A DNA stretch of 64,000 nt, from positions 62,001 to 126,000 of the forward strand of contig NZ_QEKI01000006.1 in the NCBI RefSeq assembly GCF_003096355.1, read 5' to 3'. Made by a program: the position numbers and the translations under genes. Position 1 is the first letter of the stretch; every line of letters starts with the position of its first letter. Positions 52,480-61,097 of this stretch are shown here, piece by piece. The notes beneath the pieces were generated by a model, which made no database searches, had not been told where the DNA came from, and saw only the letters and a program-made list of their open reading frames with translations. Source of the DNA: Pontibacter virosus. GTDB lineage: Bacteria; Bacteroidota; Bacteroidia; Cytophagales; Hymenobacteraceae.

Positions 52480-54909
52480 TCAAAACCGGGCGATGAAGCG
52501 AAGATTGAGTCGTCGGCCGGTCAGGAAATTAGGTATGGCGTAGGTCAGGTTATTCACGTCGGTTACGTAGCTGTAGGAAATGCGGTTCTTTGCGTCGATG
52601 ATGTTGAGCACCTCCATGCCTATCCAAAGACTCTCCAACGACACTTTCTTTCGCTCCGTCAGATCATCTCCTAAGGCAATCAGCTTCGAAAAACCAATGT
52701 CTACTCTTTTATAAGACTTCCCTGAAAAGGCATTGCGGAACTCGGGACGATTAGGTGGTCCAAAGGGCAGGCCACTGCCGTACACAGCATTCAGATACAT
52801 CCGGACGGTGGGATTATCCGGCAGGTGGTCCTGGAAGAATACACCGATATTGACTAATTGGTCAGTTGGACGACGCAAATAGCCACGATCTTTACTTCCG
52901 ACTATTTCGCCTGAACTGTTGTACACCAGGCTGGAATCGCCCTGCACGTTCTCTCGCGTCTGCATCACTCCCAAACTTAGCCACGACTCCGCTCCTTTTA
53001 TAAATTCCCCGTTCACCCGCACATCAAACCCGGCAGCGTAGGCTTTCGCATTGTTTTGACCGTAATAGCGCAGTCGCACATTATCCAGATCATAGGGTAT
53101 GACGTTAGTCATGTGTTTGTAGTAGGCCTCGGTCGTCAGCTTAAAGTCACGGTCCCAGGCCTTAAACAGGTAGTCACTACCTACAACCGCATGCAAAGAG
53201 CGCTGGGCTTTCAGATCGGGGTTGAGCTCACCCTGGAAATTGCGCAATTCCCGGTAAAAGGGAGGCTGGTAGTAAAGACCGATGGCTGCTTTAAACGAAA
53301 GGTCAGGATTATGGCGTGTTATAAAGGAATATTGGATTCGCGGTGTGATGGTTAGTTCGTTGTTATAGCTCCAATAGCTGGCCCGGATGCCATAGGTGAT
53401 TGTCCTGAGTGAATCCAGTTCGTAGGTATGCTGCACATAGCCGTTATAGCGCTGGGTATGTAGATTCAATTCCGAATCAAGCTGATAGGCCATGGTCACG
53501 TAATCCGAAGAATCCACGAAGCCGTACTCCGCCAGGCGGTCGTTGATACGCTCCAGGCTGGCCTTGGCTCCGGCCAGCACGGTGCTGCGGGCACTAAGGC
53601 GCCAGGTGTTGCGGCTCTCAGCAGCCAGTACCAGCGCTTTCAAGGCATTGCGGGCGTGGTCAAACTGACTGCCGATGCCCCGGTCACGCAGGCATTCGCC
53701 CTTGTCGTTGCGACCAAGCGTATTCACGTCGCAGAGTCGGTATAATGCCTCTATATCCCGAAACTCTCGCTCTAGTGAATGTACGCCTGAGATTATAAAT
53801 TCTGTCAATAAATCTTCCGACACCTGATGACTGAGATTGGCTCCGACCTGATACGTATCGTATTCCATGTTTTCTTGACCATCGTACTCGACCAGCAACC
53901 GAAGAGGAGCCTGTCGGGTGCCGAAGGTCGTTGTGCGGGTCTGTGGCTCTACCCGGAAATTGTTACGGGCATAGCTACCCAGCAATCCCAGCGTTGTTCG
54001 CTCCGGGTCTTTGCCTAAGTCAAAACTAAGGTATACCTGTCCGTCAGTAAAAGTAGGCCGGTACTCCCCGTCTACCTGCAGTCCCTGTAGCATGTACCTG
54101 CTATTCTTGTGGCGCAGACCCATCAGGTATGAAATCCGCTTGTTCTTGGAGGCCTCTTCCAGGTGAATCGCACCGCCGGTAAGGCTACCGGTCACAGAGC
54201 CGGCAAAGTCTGTTGGTCGCTTATATTGGATATTCAACACGGACGACAACTTATCGCCATACTTGGGCTGCCAGCCCCCGGAGGAGAACTCGACATTGGC
54301 CACCAGATCCGGATTTACGAAACTGAGCCCCTCCTGCTGCGCAGCTGAGATGAGAAAGGGACGGTAAATCTCTATGCCATTGACGTAAACCAGGTTTTCG
54401 TCGTAGTTGCCACCGCGCACGGAGTAGGTAGAGGAAAGTTCGTTGTTGCTGGTGACACCGGGCAACGTGGCCAGTATCATGTTGAAATCGCCGAAAGCGG
54501 ACGGAAGGGTTTTAGTAAGCGTTGGGTCAAGACGGGTGACACTAACCTGTTCGCGGGTATCGTCTTCTCTTTTGCCCCGCACATCCACCTGCCGCAATTG
54601 CTGCGGGTCGGCTTCCAACACAAATTCGAGTACCAGTTCCTGCCCTGTCTCGAGGCGCACACGCCGCTCCTGTTGCTTGTAGCCGAGAAAACGCACCACT
54701 AGTATGAGGTCTTCAGCAACAGGTACTTTCAGACTATACCTTCCCTGGGCGTTGGTTTGAATGCCAAGGGTACGGCCCTGCACCCCAACCGTCGCCATCT
54801 CGAGTGGCTGTCGGTTTTGGTCTAGAACCGTACCCTTTATTAACCCCTGCTGTGCATAGACAACTGCTGGCAGCAGCATCAAGAGCCATACCGCAAGATA
54901 TCGGTGCAT
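52480..54909 (-). CDS. TonB-dependent receptor with N-terminal CarboxypepD_reg-like domain
   Basis: 809 residues. Signal peptide to about residue 19, then a carboxypeptidase-regulatory-like beta domain (about 22-100: IKGTVLDQNRQPLEMATVGVQG, FLGYKQQERRV). A plug follows (LPSAFGDFNMILATLPGVTSNNELSSTYSVRGGNYDENLVYVNGIEIYRPF), then a beta-barrel ending in an aromatic residue (LRFIARF). Outer-membrane importer; cargo unknown, and no SusD partner is adjacent, so it is not a standard glycan pair. Confidence 0.93.
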   Translation of the reverse strand: MHRYLAVWLLMLLPAVVYAQQGLIKGTVLDQNRQPLEMATVGVQGRTLGIQTNAQGRYSLKVPVAEDLILVVRFLGYKQQERRVRLETGQELVLEFVLEADPQQLRQVDVRGKREDDTREQVSVTRLDPTLTKTLPSAFGDFNMILATLPGVTSNNELSSTYSVRGGNYDENLVYVNGIEIYRPFLISAAQQEGLSFVNPDLVANVEFSSGGWQPKYGDKLSSVLNIQYKRPTDFAGSVTGSLTGGAIHLEEASKNKRISYLMGLRHKNSRYMLQGLQVDGEYRPTFTDGQVYLSFDLGKDPERTTLGLLGSYARNNFRVEPQTRTTTFGTRQAPLRLLVEYDGQENMEYDTYQVGANLSHQVSEDLLTEFIISGVHSLEREFRDIEALYRLCDVNTLGRNDKGECLRDRGIGSQFDHARNALKALVLAAESRNTWRLSARSTVLAGAKASLERINDRLAEYGFVDSSDYVTMAYQLDSELNLHTQRYNGYVQHTYELDSLRTITYGIRASYWSYNNELTITPRIQYSFITRHNPDLSFKAAIGLYYQPPFYRELRNFQGELNPDLKAQRSLHAVVGSDYLFKAWDRDFKLTTEAYYKHMTNVIPYDLDNVRLRYYGQNNAKAYAAGFDVRVNGEFIKGAESWLSLGVMQTRENVQGDSSLVYNSSGEIVGSKDRGYLRRPTDQLVNIGVFFQDHLPDNPTVRMYLNAVYGSGLPFGPPNRPEFRNAFSGKSYKRVDIGFSKLIALGDDLTERKKVSLESLWIGMEVLNIIDAKNRISYSYVTDVNNLTYAIPNFLTGRRLNLRFIARF

Positions 54910-54930
54910 AAGGGGCGTTTAGGTTTTAAA

Positions 54931-55584
54931 TTAAGCCTGGTTTTTCAGATTGGCGATGGTCTGCAAAGGATCAGTTGAATTAAACACGAAGCTACCGGCC
55001 ACCAAGGCGTCAGCACCTTTCTCAAGCAGCAAAGGTGCATTCTGCTGATTCACGCCTCCGTCAATCTCAATCAGTGCCTTGGAATTGCGGGCGATGATCA
55101 GGTTTTTCAGGGCTTCGATCTTACGGTAGGTGTTTTCGATAAATTTCTGTCCGCCAAAACCTGGGTTAACCGACATCAGACATACCAGATCCACGTCAGC
55201 GATCACATCGTCGAGCAGTTGTACGGAAGTGTGCGGGTTGAGGGCTATACCTGCCTTGGCTCCTGTTGTTTTTATCTGCTGGATTGTGCGGTGCAGGTGG
55301 TTACAGGCTTCCAGGTGCACAGAAATGATCTCGGCTCCCGCCTCTCTGAACTGCTCAATGTAAAGCTCCGGCTCCACGATCATCAGGTGCACATCCAATG
55401 GCTTTTTGGCATGCCGCTGGATGGCCTGCAGTACAGGAAATCCGAATGAAATATTCGGCACGAAGCGGCCGTCCATGATATCGATGTGGAGCCAGTCGGC
55501 CTGGCTTTCGTTCAGCATTTCTACTTCGGTTTGCAAATTGGCAAAATCAGAAGCGAGTACAGAGGGAGCAATAATTGGTTTCAT
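54931..55584 (-). CDS. rpe: ribulose-phosphate 3-epimerase
   Basis: 217 residues, TIM barrel of the pentose phosphate pathway. IAPSVLASDFANLQTEVEMLNESQADWLHIDIMDGRFVPNISFGFPVL has the metal-binding His and Asp. LDVHLMIVEPE, LMSVNPGFGGQKFIE and IEIDGGVNQQNAPLL complete the site. Lies 21 bp upstream of the TonB-dependent receptor gene. Confidence 0.97.
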   Translation of the reverse strand: MKPIIAPSVLASDFANLQTEVEMLNESQADWLHIDIMDGRFVPNISFGFPVLQAIQRHAKKPLDVHLMIVEPELYIEQFREAGAEIISVHLEACNHLHRTIQQIKTTGAKAGIALNPHTSVQLLDDVIADVDLVCLMSVNPGFGGQKFIENTYRKIEALKNLIIARNSKALIEIDGGVNQQNAPLLLEKGADALVAGSFVFNSTDPLQTIANLKNQA

Positions 55585-55641
55585 GAAGCAAATATAGAAA
55601 TTAAGATAGAATCCTGCGTGTGAAAAACAAAACGTGCGGCA

Positions 55642-57282
55642 TCAGAGTCTGACAAAGCGCAGGGTAACGTTTCTGCTACTGGAGCTCACCTGGCAAAGGT
55701 ATATGCCTTTTTTGAGCCGTGAAGGTCTGATGCTGAGCGTATGTACCGCTTGGTTTGCAGGCAACAACTGGGTAAGTAACAATTTACCGGAGGCATCATA
55801 GAGCCTCGCTAGGGTGTTTTCCTGCTGCCAAGTCTTGTCCATCCGCAGCACAATAGGTTCCTCCGAAACCGGATTGGTAATGCTGATGCCAGCCGCCAGT
55901 TCGTCAGCTAAGCCTGTAACGAGTCGGGTATAATTTGGAATGCCGTAGCCGATGGTGTTATTGGGGTTGTTGTAGTTGCTTCCTAGCTGACGCAACAGTT
56001 CCAGCAATTCCATGTTGGTGAGCTTAGGGCGAGCCTGCCAGATGCAGGCGACCATACCTGCCATAATCGGACCCGAGAAAGAAGTACCGCTGGAACGGCC
56101 TAAATTACCTGAAGAAGACAGCACGTATACCTGCTGTCCCATCGCCACCACATCAGGCTTTAATCTCTGGTCGGCAGTTGGCCCCACTGAACTGAAGATC
56201 GCATGTACTGACAGCGAATCGACAGCCCCGACGGTGAGCACAGAGTCGGCATCGGCGGGTGCAGAAATATAGCGCCAGGCTTTGTTGCCCTCGTTGCCAG
56301 CACTCGTTACAACCAGCATACCGGCAGCGGCAGCCAGGTCGGCGGCGCGGGTTATGATGGTTGTATTGCCATTGAGTTCGCTGTAGGAATAGCTGTAAGA
56401 AGGTGCATCGAACAAGGTATAGCCGAGCGAAGAATTGATCACGTCCACGCCTGCACTGTCAGCATATTCAGCGGCCAGCAGCCAGTTCACCTCCTCAATG
56501 TTATGCTCCGTGGCGGCGTCTTCCGTTCGGAAAAGGTAATAGTCGGCTTTGGGGGCCGTACCTACGATGCGGCCCGGTTCATAGGCAGCCATAGTAGATA
56601 GCACCGAAGTGCCATGCTGGCTGTGTCCATACACATCTGTCTTGTTGCCTACAAAATCGTAAGTGCCCTTCATTTGCCCATTCTGGAATAGATGAGAGAA
56701 AGCGCTGACACTATTCACACCAGGAAAGCCAGCGTCGAAAACGGCAATGGTGATCCCTTCGCCTTGGTAGCCAGCCGCATGCAGCTCAGGTATACCCAGC
56801 ATGCTGGACTGGTGGAAGGACGGACCGAAATAAGAGGCGTCGAAAGAAGCCTTTGCAAGCTTTAAGCTGTCGTTCGACTGGGTGCCTTTTTTTCCGGATG
56901 CTGGAGCAGGCAAACGGTTGAGTTGCTGGGTCCCTTTAATGAAAGCTAGTTTTTGTAGCTCGGCCAGCTTCCCAGGTGAGCATTGCACGACTGCGGCATT
57001 GAACCAGCGAGAGGTATAGAGCACCTTTGCACCGGTGGCTTTTAGGCTACTCACATAGGATGGATTAACCGGCAGGTCACGAACCGAAAGCGCTATACCC
57101 TGCTTGCTCCGGCGTTCGATGGCCTTGGCAGAAAGGTATAGCGCTGGTTGTGCTACTGTAAAGGGAGAATTGCTCTTGTCAGTGAAGTAGATCAGGTGCT
57201 TCTGCTCTGTGTCGCCACTCCCCTGCGCCTTTGCAAAAGGCGCTAACACTAGGAGGTAGACAAACAGGGACAGAAATCGCAT
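55642..57282 (-). CDS. secreted S8 subtilisin-like protease with T9SS sorting domain
   Basis: 546 residues. A signal peptide (to about 19) and a propeptide-like region precede the peptidase: Asp182 in AVFDAGFPG, His222 in HSQHGTSVLS, Asn329 in SAGNEGN and Ser400 in SGTSFSGP. The last 80 residues (NPVSEEPIVLRM...LKKGIYLCQV) are a T9SS type-A tail. An active secreted protease is expected. Confidence 0.93.
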   Translation of the reverse strand: MRFLSLFVYLLVLAPFAKAQGSGDTEQKHLIYFTDKSNSPFTVAQPALYLSAKAIERRSKQGIALSVRDLPVNPSYVSSLKATGAKVLYTSRWFNAAVVQCSPGKLAELQKLAFIKGTQQLNRLPAPASGKKGTQSNDSLKLAKASFDASYFGPSFHQSSMLGIPELHAAGYQGEGITIAVFDAGFPGVNSVSAFSHLFQNGQMKGTYDFVGNKTDVYGHSQHGTSVLSTMAAYEPGRIVGTAPKADYYLFRTEDAATEHNIEEVNWLLAAEYADSAGVDVINSSLGYTLFDAPSYSYSYSELNGNTTIITRAADLAAAAGMLVVTSAGNEGNKAWRYISAPADADSVLTVGAVDSLSVHAIFSSVGPTADQRLKPDVVAMGQQVYVLSSSGNLGRSSGTSFSGPIMAGMVACIWQARPKLTNMELLELLRQLGSNYNNPNNTIGYGIPNYTRLVTGLADELAAGISITNPVSEEPIVLRMDKTWQQENTLARLYDASGKLLLTQLLPANQAVHTLSIRPSRLKKGIYLCQVSSSSRNVTLRFVRL

Positions 57283-57287
57283 AAGAC

Positions 57288-58022
57288 CTAGAGTTTACCG
57301 TGCTCGATTAAGATTTCGTGGCGTTCATGGCCGCTATCTCTCCAATCTACATACTTGGGGCACTCTTTATTATTAGACAATTCGCAATAAGTTACCTTAT
57401 TATAGATGCGATACACAAGCCCAACATTTTTCGAGTATACTTCACGGCGATCATCTAATCTGCCTGCTACAAATGGTACTTCTGGTTTAACTGTAACAGT
57501 ATTAGGAAACTCAGTACCATTAATAACGAAAGGCTCACCAACACTGTCGTAAACATACTGTTGCTTAATTACATAGAGCCTAGCAATTGAATCAACTACA
57601 ACTCTACTGTTAAAAGCATCCATTTCCCATTTCTTACTTCCATTAACTGGAAAGACCATTTTCACATATTTTGTATTATCTTTTGTAGTCAATACCATCC
57701 GTTCCGTCTTATTGACGATCATAACAGAATCATCCAACCATTCGCTTCTGTCGTTTGGTCTAATGGAGCGAATAACTTTATAGACAAGCTGTCCTGTTTG
57801 GTCGTGAAAACTAGTATCTACTCGCTCGCGCAATTGAAAACGGATTGTGTCACCTATGTTACTAGAAAACCGGATATCCATGACATTATACACCCGGTAC
57901 TGCCCTATTTCTAACGGATAATAGTCGTAGCCCATCGCTTGCGGGTCGGGGTCTTTGTATTTACTTTCGCAGCCAGCTACAAAAGCGGACAGCACAACCA
58001 AAAGCAGATGGGCTCTTCTCAT
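57288..58022 (-). CDS. hypothetical lipoprotein
   Basis: 244 residues with lipobox SAFVAGC (Cys18), then a beta-rich region (YYPLEIGQYRVYNVMDIRF, KMVFPVNGSKKWEMDAF). The start YYPLEIGQYRVY is frequent in uncharacterised Bacteroidota lipoproteins. The ATG overlaps the mnmA stop (TAATG), and the subtilase gene begins 5 bp after it, so the three may be co-transcribed. AT-rich, without AGGTATA words. Confidence 0.7.
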   Translation of the reverse strand: MRRAHLLLVVLSAFVAGCESKYKDPDPQAMGYDYYPLEIGQYRVYNVMDIRFSSNIGDTIRFQLRERVDTSFHDQTGQLVYKVIRSIRPNDRSEWLDDSVMIVNKTERMVLTTKDNTKYVKMVFPVNGSKKWEMDAFNSRVVVDSIARLYVIKQQYVYDSVGEPFVINGTEFPNTVTVKPEVPFVAGRLDDRREVYSKNVGLVYRIYNKVTYCELSNNKECPKYVDWRDSGHERHEILIEHGKL

Positions 58023-59149
58023 TATTGCAACACGTTCAGGTTAAAGTCTGAGTTAAAGTTCGTCTCAATCCAGCCGCCGCCTACCACGTCGTTGCCTTCG
58101 TAGAATACAGCAGCCTGACCAGGAGCGATTGCATGCACACCTCTCAGGAAGTGTACCTTCATTTTATCGCCTTCCTGTTCAATAATGGCCTCCGTACCCG
58201 GGTCGTTATACCTTACCTTTGTGATGGAAGGTATAGGCTGACCGATCAGGTTTTCGTACTTCACCATGTTCAGTTTGCCTACGGTCATGGCGTTTTTTGC
58301 CAGGTCTTCATAGTTACCCAACACAACGCGGTTTGCGTCTTTTTCGATTCGCGTTACGTAGGCCGGGAAACCAAGAGCTATACCCAGGCCTTTGCGCTGG
58401 CCAATCGTATAGAAAGGGTATCCTTCGTGCTTGCCCACAACAGTACCATCTTCGAGCACAAACTCTCCTCCGGCTACCTGCTCTTCCAGCCCTTCTACAC
58501 GACGCTTCAGGAAGCTGCGGTAGTCGTTGTCAGGTATAAAGCAGATCTCGTAAGACTCCGGTTTGTTTACTAGTTCAGTAAAGCCACGGTCCATGGCCAT
58601 CTGGCGAATCTCAGTCTTGCGCAGACCTCCCAATGGGAATATCGTGCGGGCCAGGCTCTTTTGAGAGATACCCCACAGTGCGTAAGACTGATCCTTGCTT
58701 TCGTCCAGACCTTTAGAGATCACATAACGACCGTTTTCTTCACGGATGTTGGCATAATGCCCGGTAGCGATAAAATCGCAGCCCAACTGGTCGGCACGAC
58801 GCAGCAGAGCATCCCACTTGATGTGGGTGTTACACAGCACGCATGGGTTAGGCGTACGACCGGCAATGTATTCATCCGTGAAATGGTTGATCACAAAATC
58901 ACCGAACTCTTCGCGTATGTCTATAATATAGTGCGGGAAGCCAAGCTGCACCGCTATGTTACGGGCATCGTTGATCGAGTCAAGGCTGCAGCAACCGGTT
59001 TCCTTCTTGCTGGCACCACTCGATGCGTAGTCCCAGGTTTTCATGGTCATACCCACCACTTCATAACCCTGCTCATGCAACATCACAGCCGCCACGGAGC
59101 TGTCTATGCCGCCGCTCATGGCCACCAATACCCTTCCTAACTTACTCAT
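58022..59149 (-). CDS. mnmA: tRNA-specific 2-thiouridylase
   Basis: 375 residues. It thiolates U34 of Glu, Gln and Lys tRNAs. The PP-loop VAMSGGIDSSVAA lies near residue 9; the catalytic cysteines are Cys106 (NPCVLCN) and Cys203 (YEICFIP). GKHEGYPFYTIGQRKGLGI and the C-terminal barrel (GQAAVFYEGNDVVGGGWI) are standard. It has the CCSLDSINDARN insertion seen in many Bacteroidota. Confidence 0.96.
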   Translation of the reverse strand: MSKLGRVLVAMSGGIDSSVAAVMLHEQGYEVVGMTMKTWDYASSGASKKETGCCSLDSINDARNIAVQLGFPHYIIDIREEFGDFVINHFTDEYIAGRTPNPCVLCNTHIKWDALLRRADQLGCDFIATGHYANIREENGRYVISKGLDESKDQSYALWGISQKSLARTIFPLGGLRKTEIRQMAMDRGFTELVNKPESYEICFIPDNDYRSFLKRRVEGLEEQVAGGEFVLEDGTVVGKHEGYPFYTIGQRKGLGIALGFPAYVTRIEKDANRVVLGNYEDLAKNAMTVGKLNMVKYENLIGQPIPSITKVRYNDPGTEAIIEQEGDKMKVHFLRGVHAIAPGQAAVFYEGNDVVGGGWIETNFNSDFNLNVLQ

Positions 59150-59190
59150 TTATCTTTAGAATTGTAATTCGAATTGCTTTAATTTTACTA

Positions 59191-59198
59191 CAAAGATA
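59191..59198 (-). promoter_or_regulatory. mnmA promoter -7 element
   Basis: TATCTTTG on the minus strand, a perfect TAnnTTTG, with CTTT 19 bp upstream as an imperfect -33. It lies 41 bp before the mnmA ATG. Confidence 0.55.
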
Positions 59199-59375
59199 GT
59201 AACATCAGGGCACTAATAAAGATTCAGCCAGGCAAATATTGTAGCTACAACTGTTTGAGAAGTGATGGCGCGTTAAAAAAAACTTGAAAAAAATGGCATC
59301 GTACCCGTTTTGGGACTTACTTTGGTATTCAATTAGACAAACAGAACCGACATGGTTCTAAAAAGATAAATTGCT

Positions 59376-59999
59376 ATGGGCTTACGGACCTCTGTAATAG
59401 TAAATGGTATTAACAATTTGAGCGATGCTCGCTACTGCGCCGGTATGGGCGTTGATATTATCAGCTTTAACCTGAAACTGGACGATAAGGAGCGCATGTC
59501 TTCTGAAACTCTGAAGGAGATTGTAGGCTGGGTATCTGGCGTGAAGCTGGCTGGCGAGTTCGAGCGTGCCAAGCCGGATATCATCAACCAGTATGCCGAC
59601 GACTTTGGTCTTGACTATATTCAGTTAGATACGCCCTACCTGATCGACGAGATAGAAGAGATCAACCGCCCGGTTATTCAAAAAGTATTCATCAACAAAG
59701 ACACCGTAGAAAGCGAGCTGCTAGAAATGATGGAGCTTTATAGTCCGTCTGTTGATAGCTTCCTAATCTATTCATCTGATTTTGATAACATTGACGAAAC
59801 CAATACCAAGTTCCTCAAGAACCTGGCCAAGCGATTCCAGGTATACCTGGGCTTTGGGGTTCACCGCCATAATATCAACACCATATTGAAAGAGATCAAG
59901 CCTGCCGGCGTCGGCCTGCGCGGCGGTCACGAAATCAAGCCTGGCCTAAAGGATTTTGACGAACTGCAGGAGATCTTCGAAGAAATAGAAGAAAACTAG
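59376..59999 (+). CDS. TrpF-like TIM-barrel protein without catalytic residues
   Basis: 207 residues aligning with phosphoribosylanthranilate isomerase. INNLSDARYCAGMGVDIISF matches MRDPENIRQVAALEPDYMGF of the true TrpF in this window, and GGHEIKPGLKDFDEL matches SGFELEPGQKDVEKL at the phosphate end. But the catalytic Cys (KVCG) is Asn here (IVNG), and the catalytic Asp (LFDT) appears to be Tyr (FLIYSS). It cannot be a normal isomerase. Its fold and phosphate site suggest a binding or regulatory protein. Single gene, divergent from mnmA. Confidence 0.75.
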   Translation: MGLRTSVIVNGINNLSDARYCAGMGVDIISFNLKLDDKERMSSETLKEIVGWVSGVKLAGEFERAKPDIINQYADDFGLDYIQLDTPYLIDEIEEINRPVIQKVFINKDTVESELLEMMELYSPSVDSFLIYSSDFDNIDETNTKFLKNLAKRFQVYLGFGVHRHNINTILKEIKPAGVGLRGGHEIKPGLKDFDELQEIFEEIEEN

Positions 60000-60371
60000 G
60001 AAGTTTAGGAGTTAGAGAGTTTAGGAGATAAAATGTAACGACGTCACAGTGTAACGTCGTTCACAGTCATATATCAATCTGAACATTCCCAATCCAGAAA
60101 CCCTGAATGCTCTTTCGGATATCCATGTCCGGAAGTATTCCTGCCGGGGACATCCTTGTCCCCGTATACCTACAAAACCTACACACGGGGATTTATCAAT
60201 CCCCAACAGTTTGATTCGGGATTGATAAATCCCGAAGAGCAATTTCAAAACGTAACCACCTGTAGGGACAGGTCGCGACCTGTCCGAATCATGCACCAGG
60301 CCAGAGAGGGTTTTATTCATACAAGACCGGCTATACCTTAACTTCTAACAAATATCCCTACCAAAAAATAA
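60000..60371. repeat. mosaic of small palindromic repeats
   Basis: This gap holds at least four palindromes and no gene. AACGACGT/ACGTCGTT lies at 60037-60061. CGGGGACA/TGTCCCCG at 60145-60164 has a 4-nt loop. The double hairpin at 60182-60240 is homologous to 15162-15220 inverted. The perfect 20-bp palindrome GGACAGGTCGCGACCTGTCC lies at 60266-60285 and is related to 29611-29646. Confidence 0.8.
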
Positions 60372-60407
60372 AGACGGTCCGCATTACCCAGGTATAGCGG
60401 ACCGTCT
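60372..60407 (-). terminator. intrinsic terminator after trmB
   Basis: AGACGGTCCGC (minus 60407-60397) pairs perfectly over 11 bp with GCGGACCGTCT (60382-60372) and is followed by TTATTTTTT on the minus strand. The loop contains the dispersed word AGGTATAG (plus-strand sense). Confidence 0.85.
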
Positions 60408-60440
60408 CGTCTTGAAATGTAAGCAACTATACCTGAAGGC

Positions 60441-61094
60441 TTATACCTTAAACTGCAGGTATTTGATGGTAATGCCCTCGGCCAGGTAGCGTTTTTCGTA
60501 AGTGGTGTAAATGCCCATGGTATGTTCTTGCAGATCGGACTGATAGAGGTTATCGGTAAAAAGCAGGTCCTTCGGATTGCGCTCCTGCAACACTTCCAGG
60601 GTATATTCGAAAAGCATCTGGTTGTCGGTCTTTAAATGCAAAATCCCACCAGGCTTTAGAATCTTTGCATAGAGATCGAGGAAACGTGGCGAGGTAAGGC
60701 GACGCTTAATATCGCGGTCTTTCGGTCTTGGATCTGGAAAGGTAACCCAGATTTCATCCACTTCTCCTTCAGCAAAGTTATCTTCCAGGTTCTCAATAAA
60801 GGTGCGCAGGAAAGCGACATTGTGCAGATCTTCCTCTTCCGCCAGAGAACTGCCCTTCCAAATACGAGCTCCTTTGATGTCTAGCCCCAGGAAATTTTTG
60901 TCCGGGTAAAGACGGGCCATACCTACGGTATACTCGCCACGGCCACAACCGATTTCCAGGATCAGGGGATTATCATTCTCGAAAAACTCGTCCCGCCATC
61001 TGCCTTTCAGTTGGCCATAGAGTTCTCCTTCTGGTTCAATTACATTCTCACGCTCCGCTATGGCGGCAAACTTTGCTAATTTACTTCTTCCCAT
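60441..61094 (-). CDS. trmB: tRNA (guanine-N7-)-methyltransferase
   Basis: 217 residues. LEIGCGRGEYTVGMARLYPDKNFLGLDIKGARIWKG is the S-adenosylmethionine site, and IWVTFPDPRPKDRDIKRRLTSPRFLDLY the catalytic block (PDPW-like, here FPDPRP). C-terminal TTYEKRYLAEGITIKYLQF is standard. It modifies G46 of tRNAs. Starts 3 bp after folC. Confidence 0.96.
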   Translation of the reverse strand: MGRSKLAKFAAIAERENVIEPEGELYGQLKGRWRDEFFENDNPLILEIGCGRGEYTVGMARLYPDKNFLGLDIKGARIWKGSSLAEEEDLHNVAFLRTFIENLEDNFAEGEVDEIWVTFPDPRPKDRDIKRRLTSPRFLDLYAKILKPGGILHLKTDNQMLFEYTLEVLQERNPKDLLFTDNLYQSDLQEHTMGIYTTYEKRYLAEGITIKYLQFKV

Positions 61095-61097
61095 TTC

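Noticed and set aside
60000..60371. Possible insertion sequence or integron at the repeat mosaic
   Set aside because: No transposase or integrase frame and no target-site duplication seen; only short palindromes.
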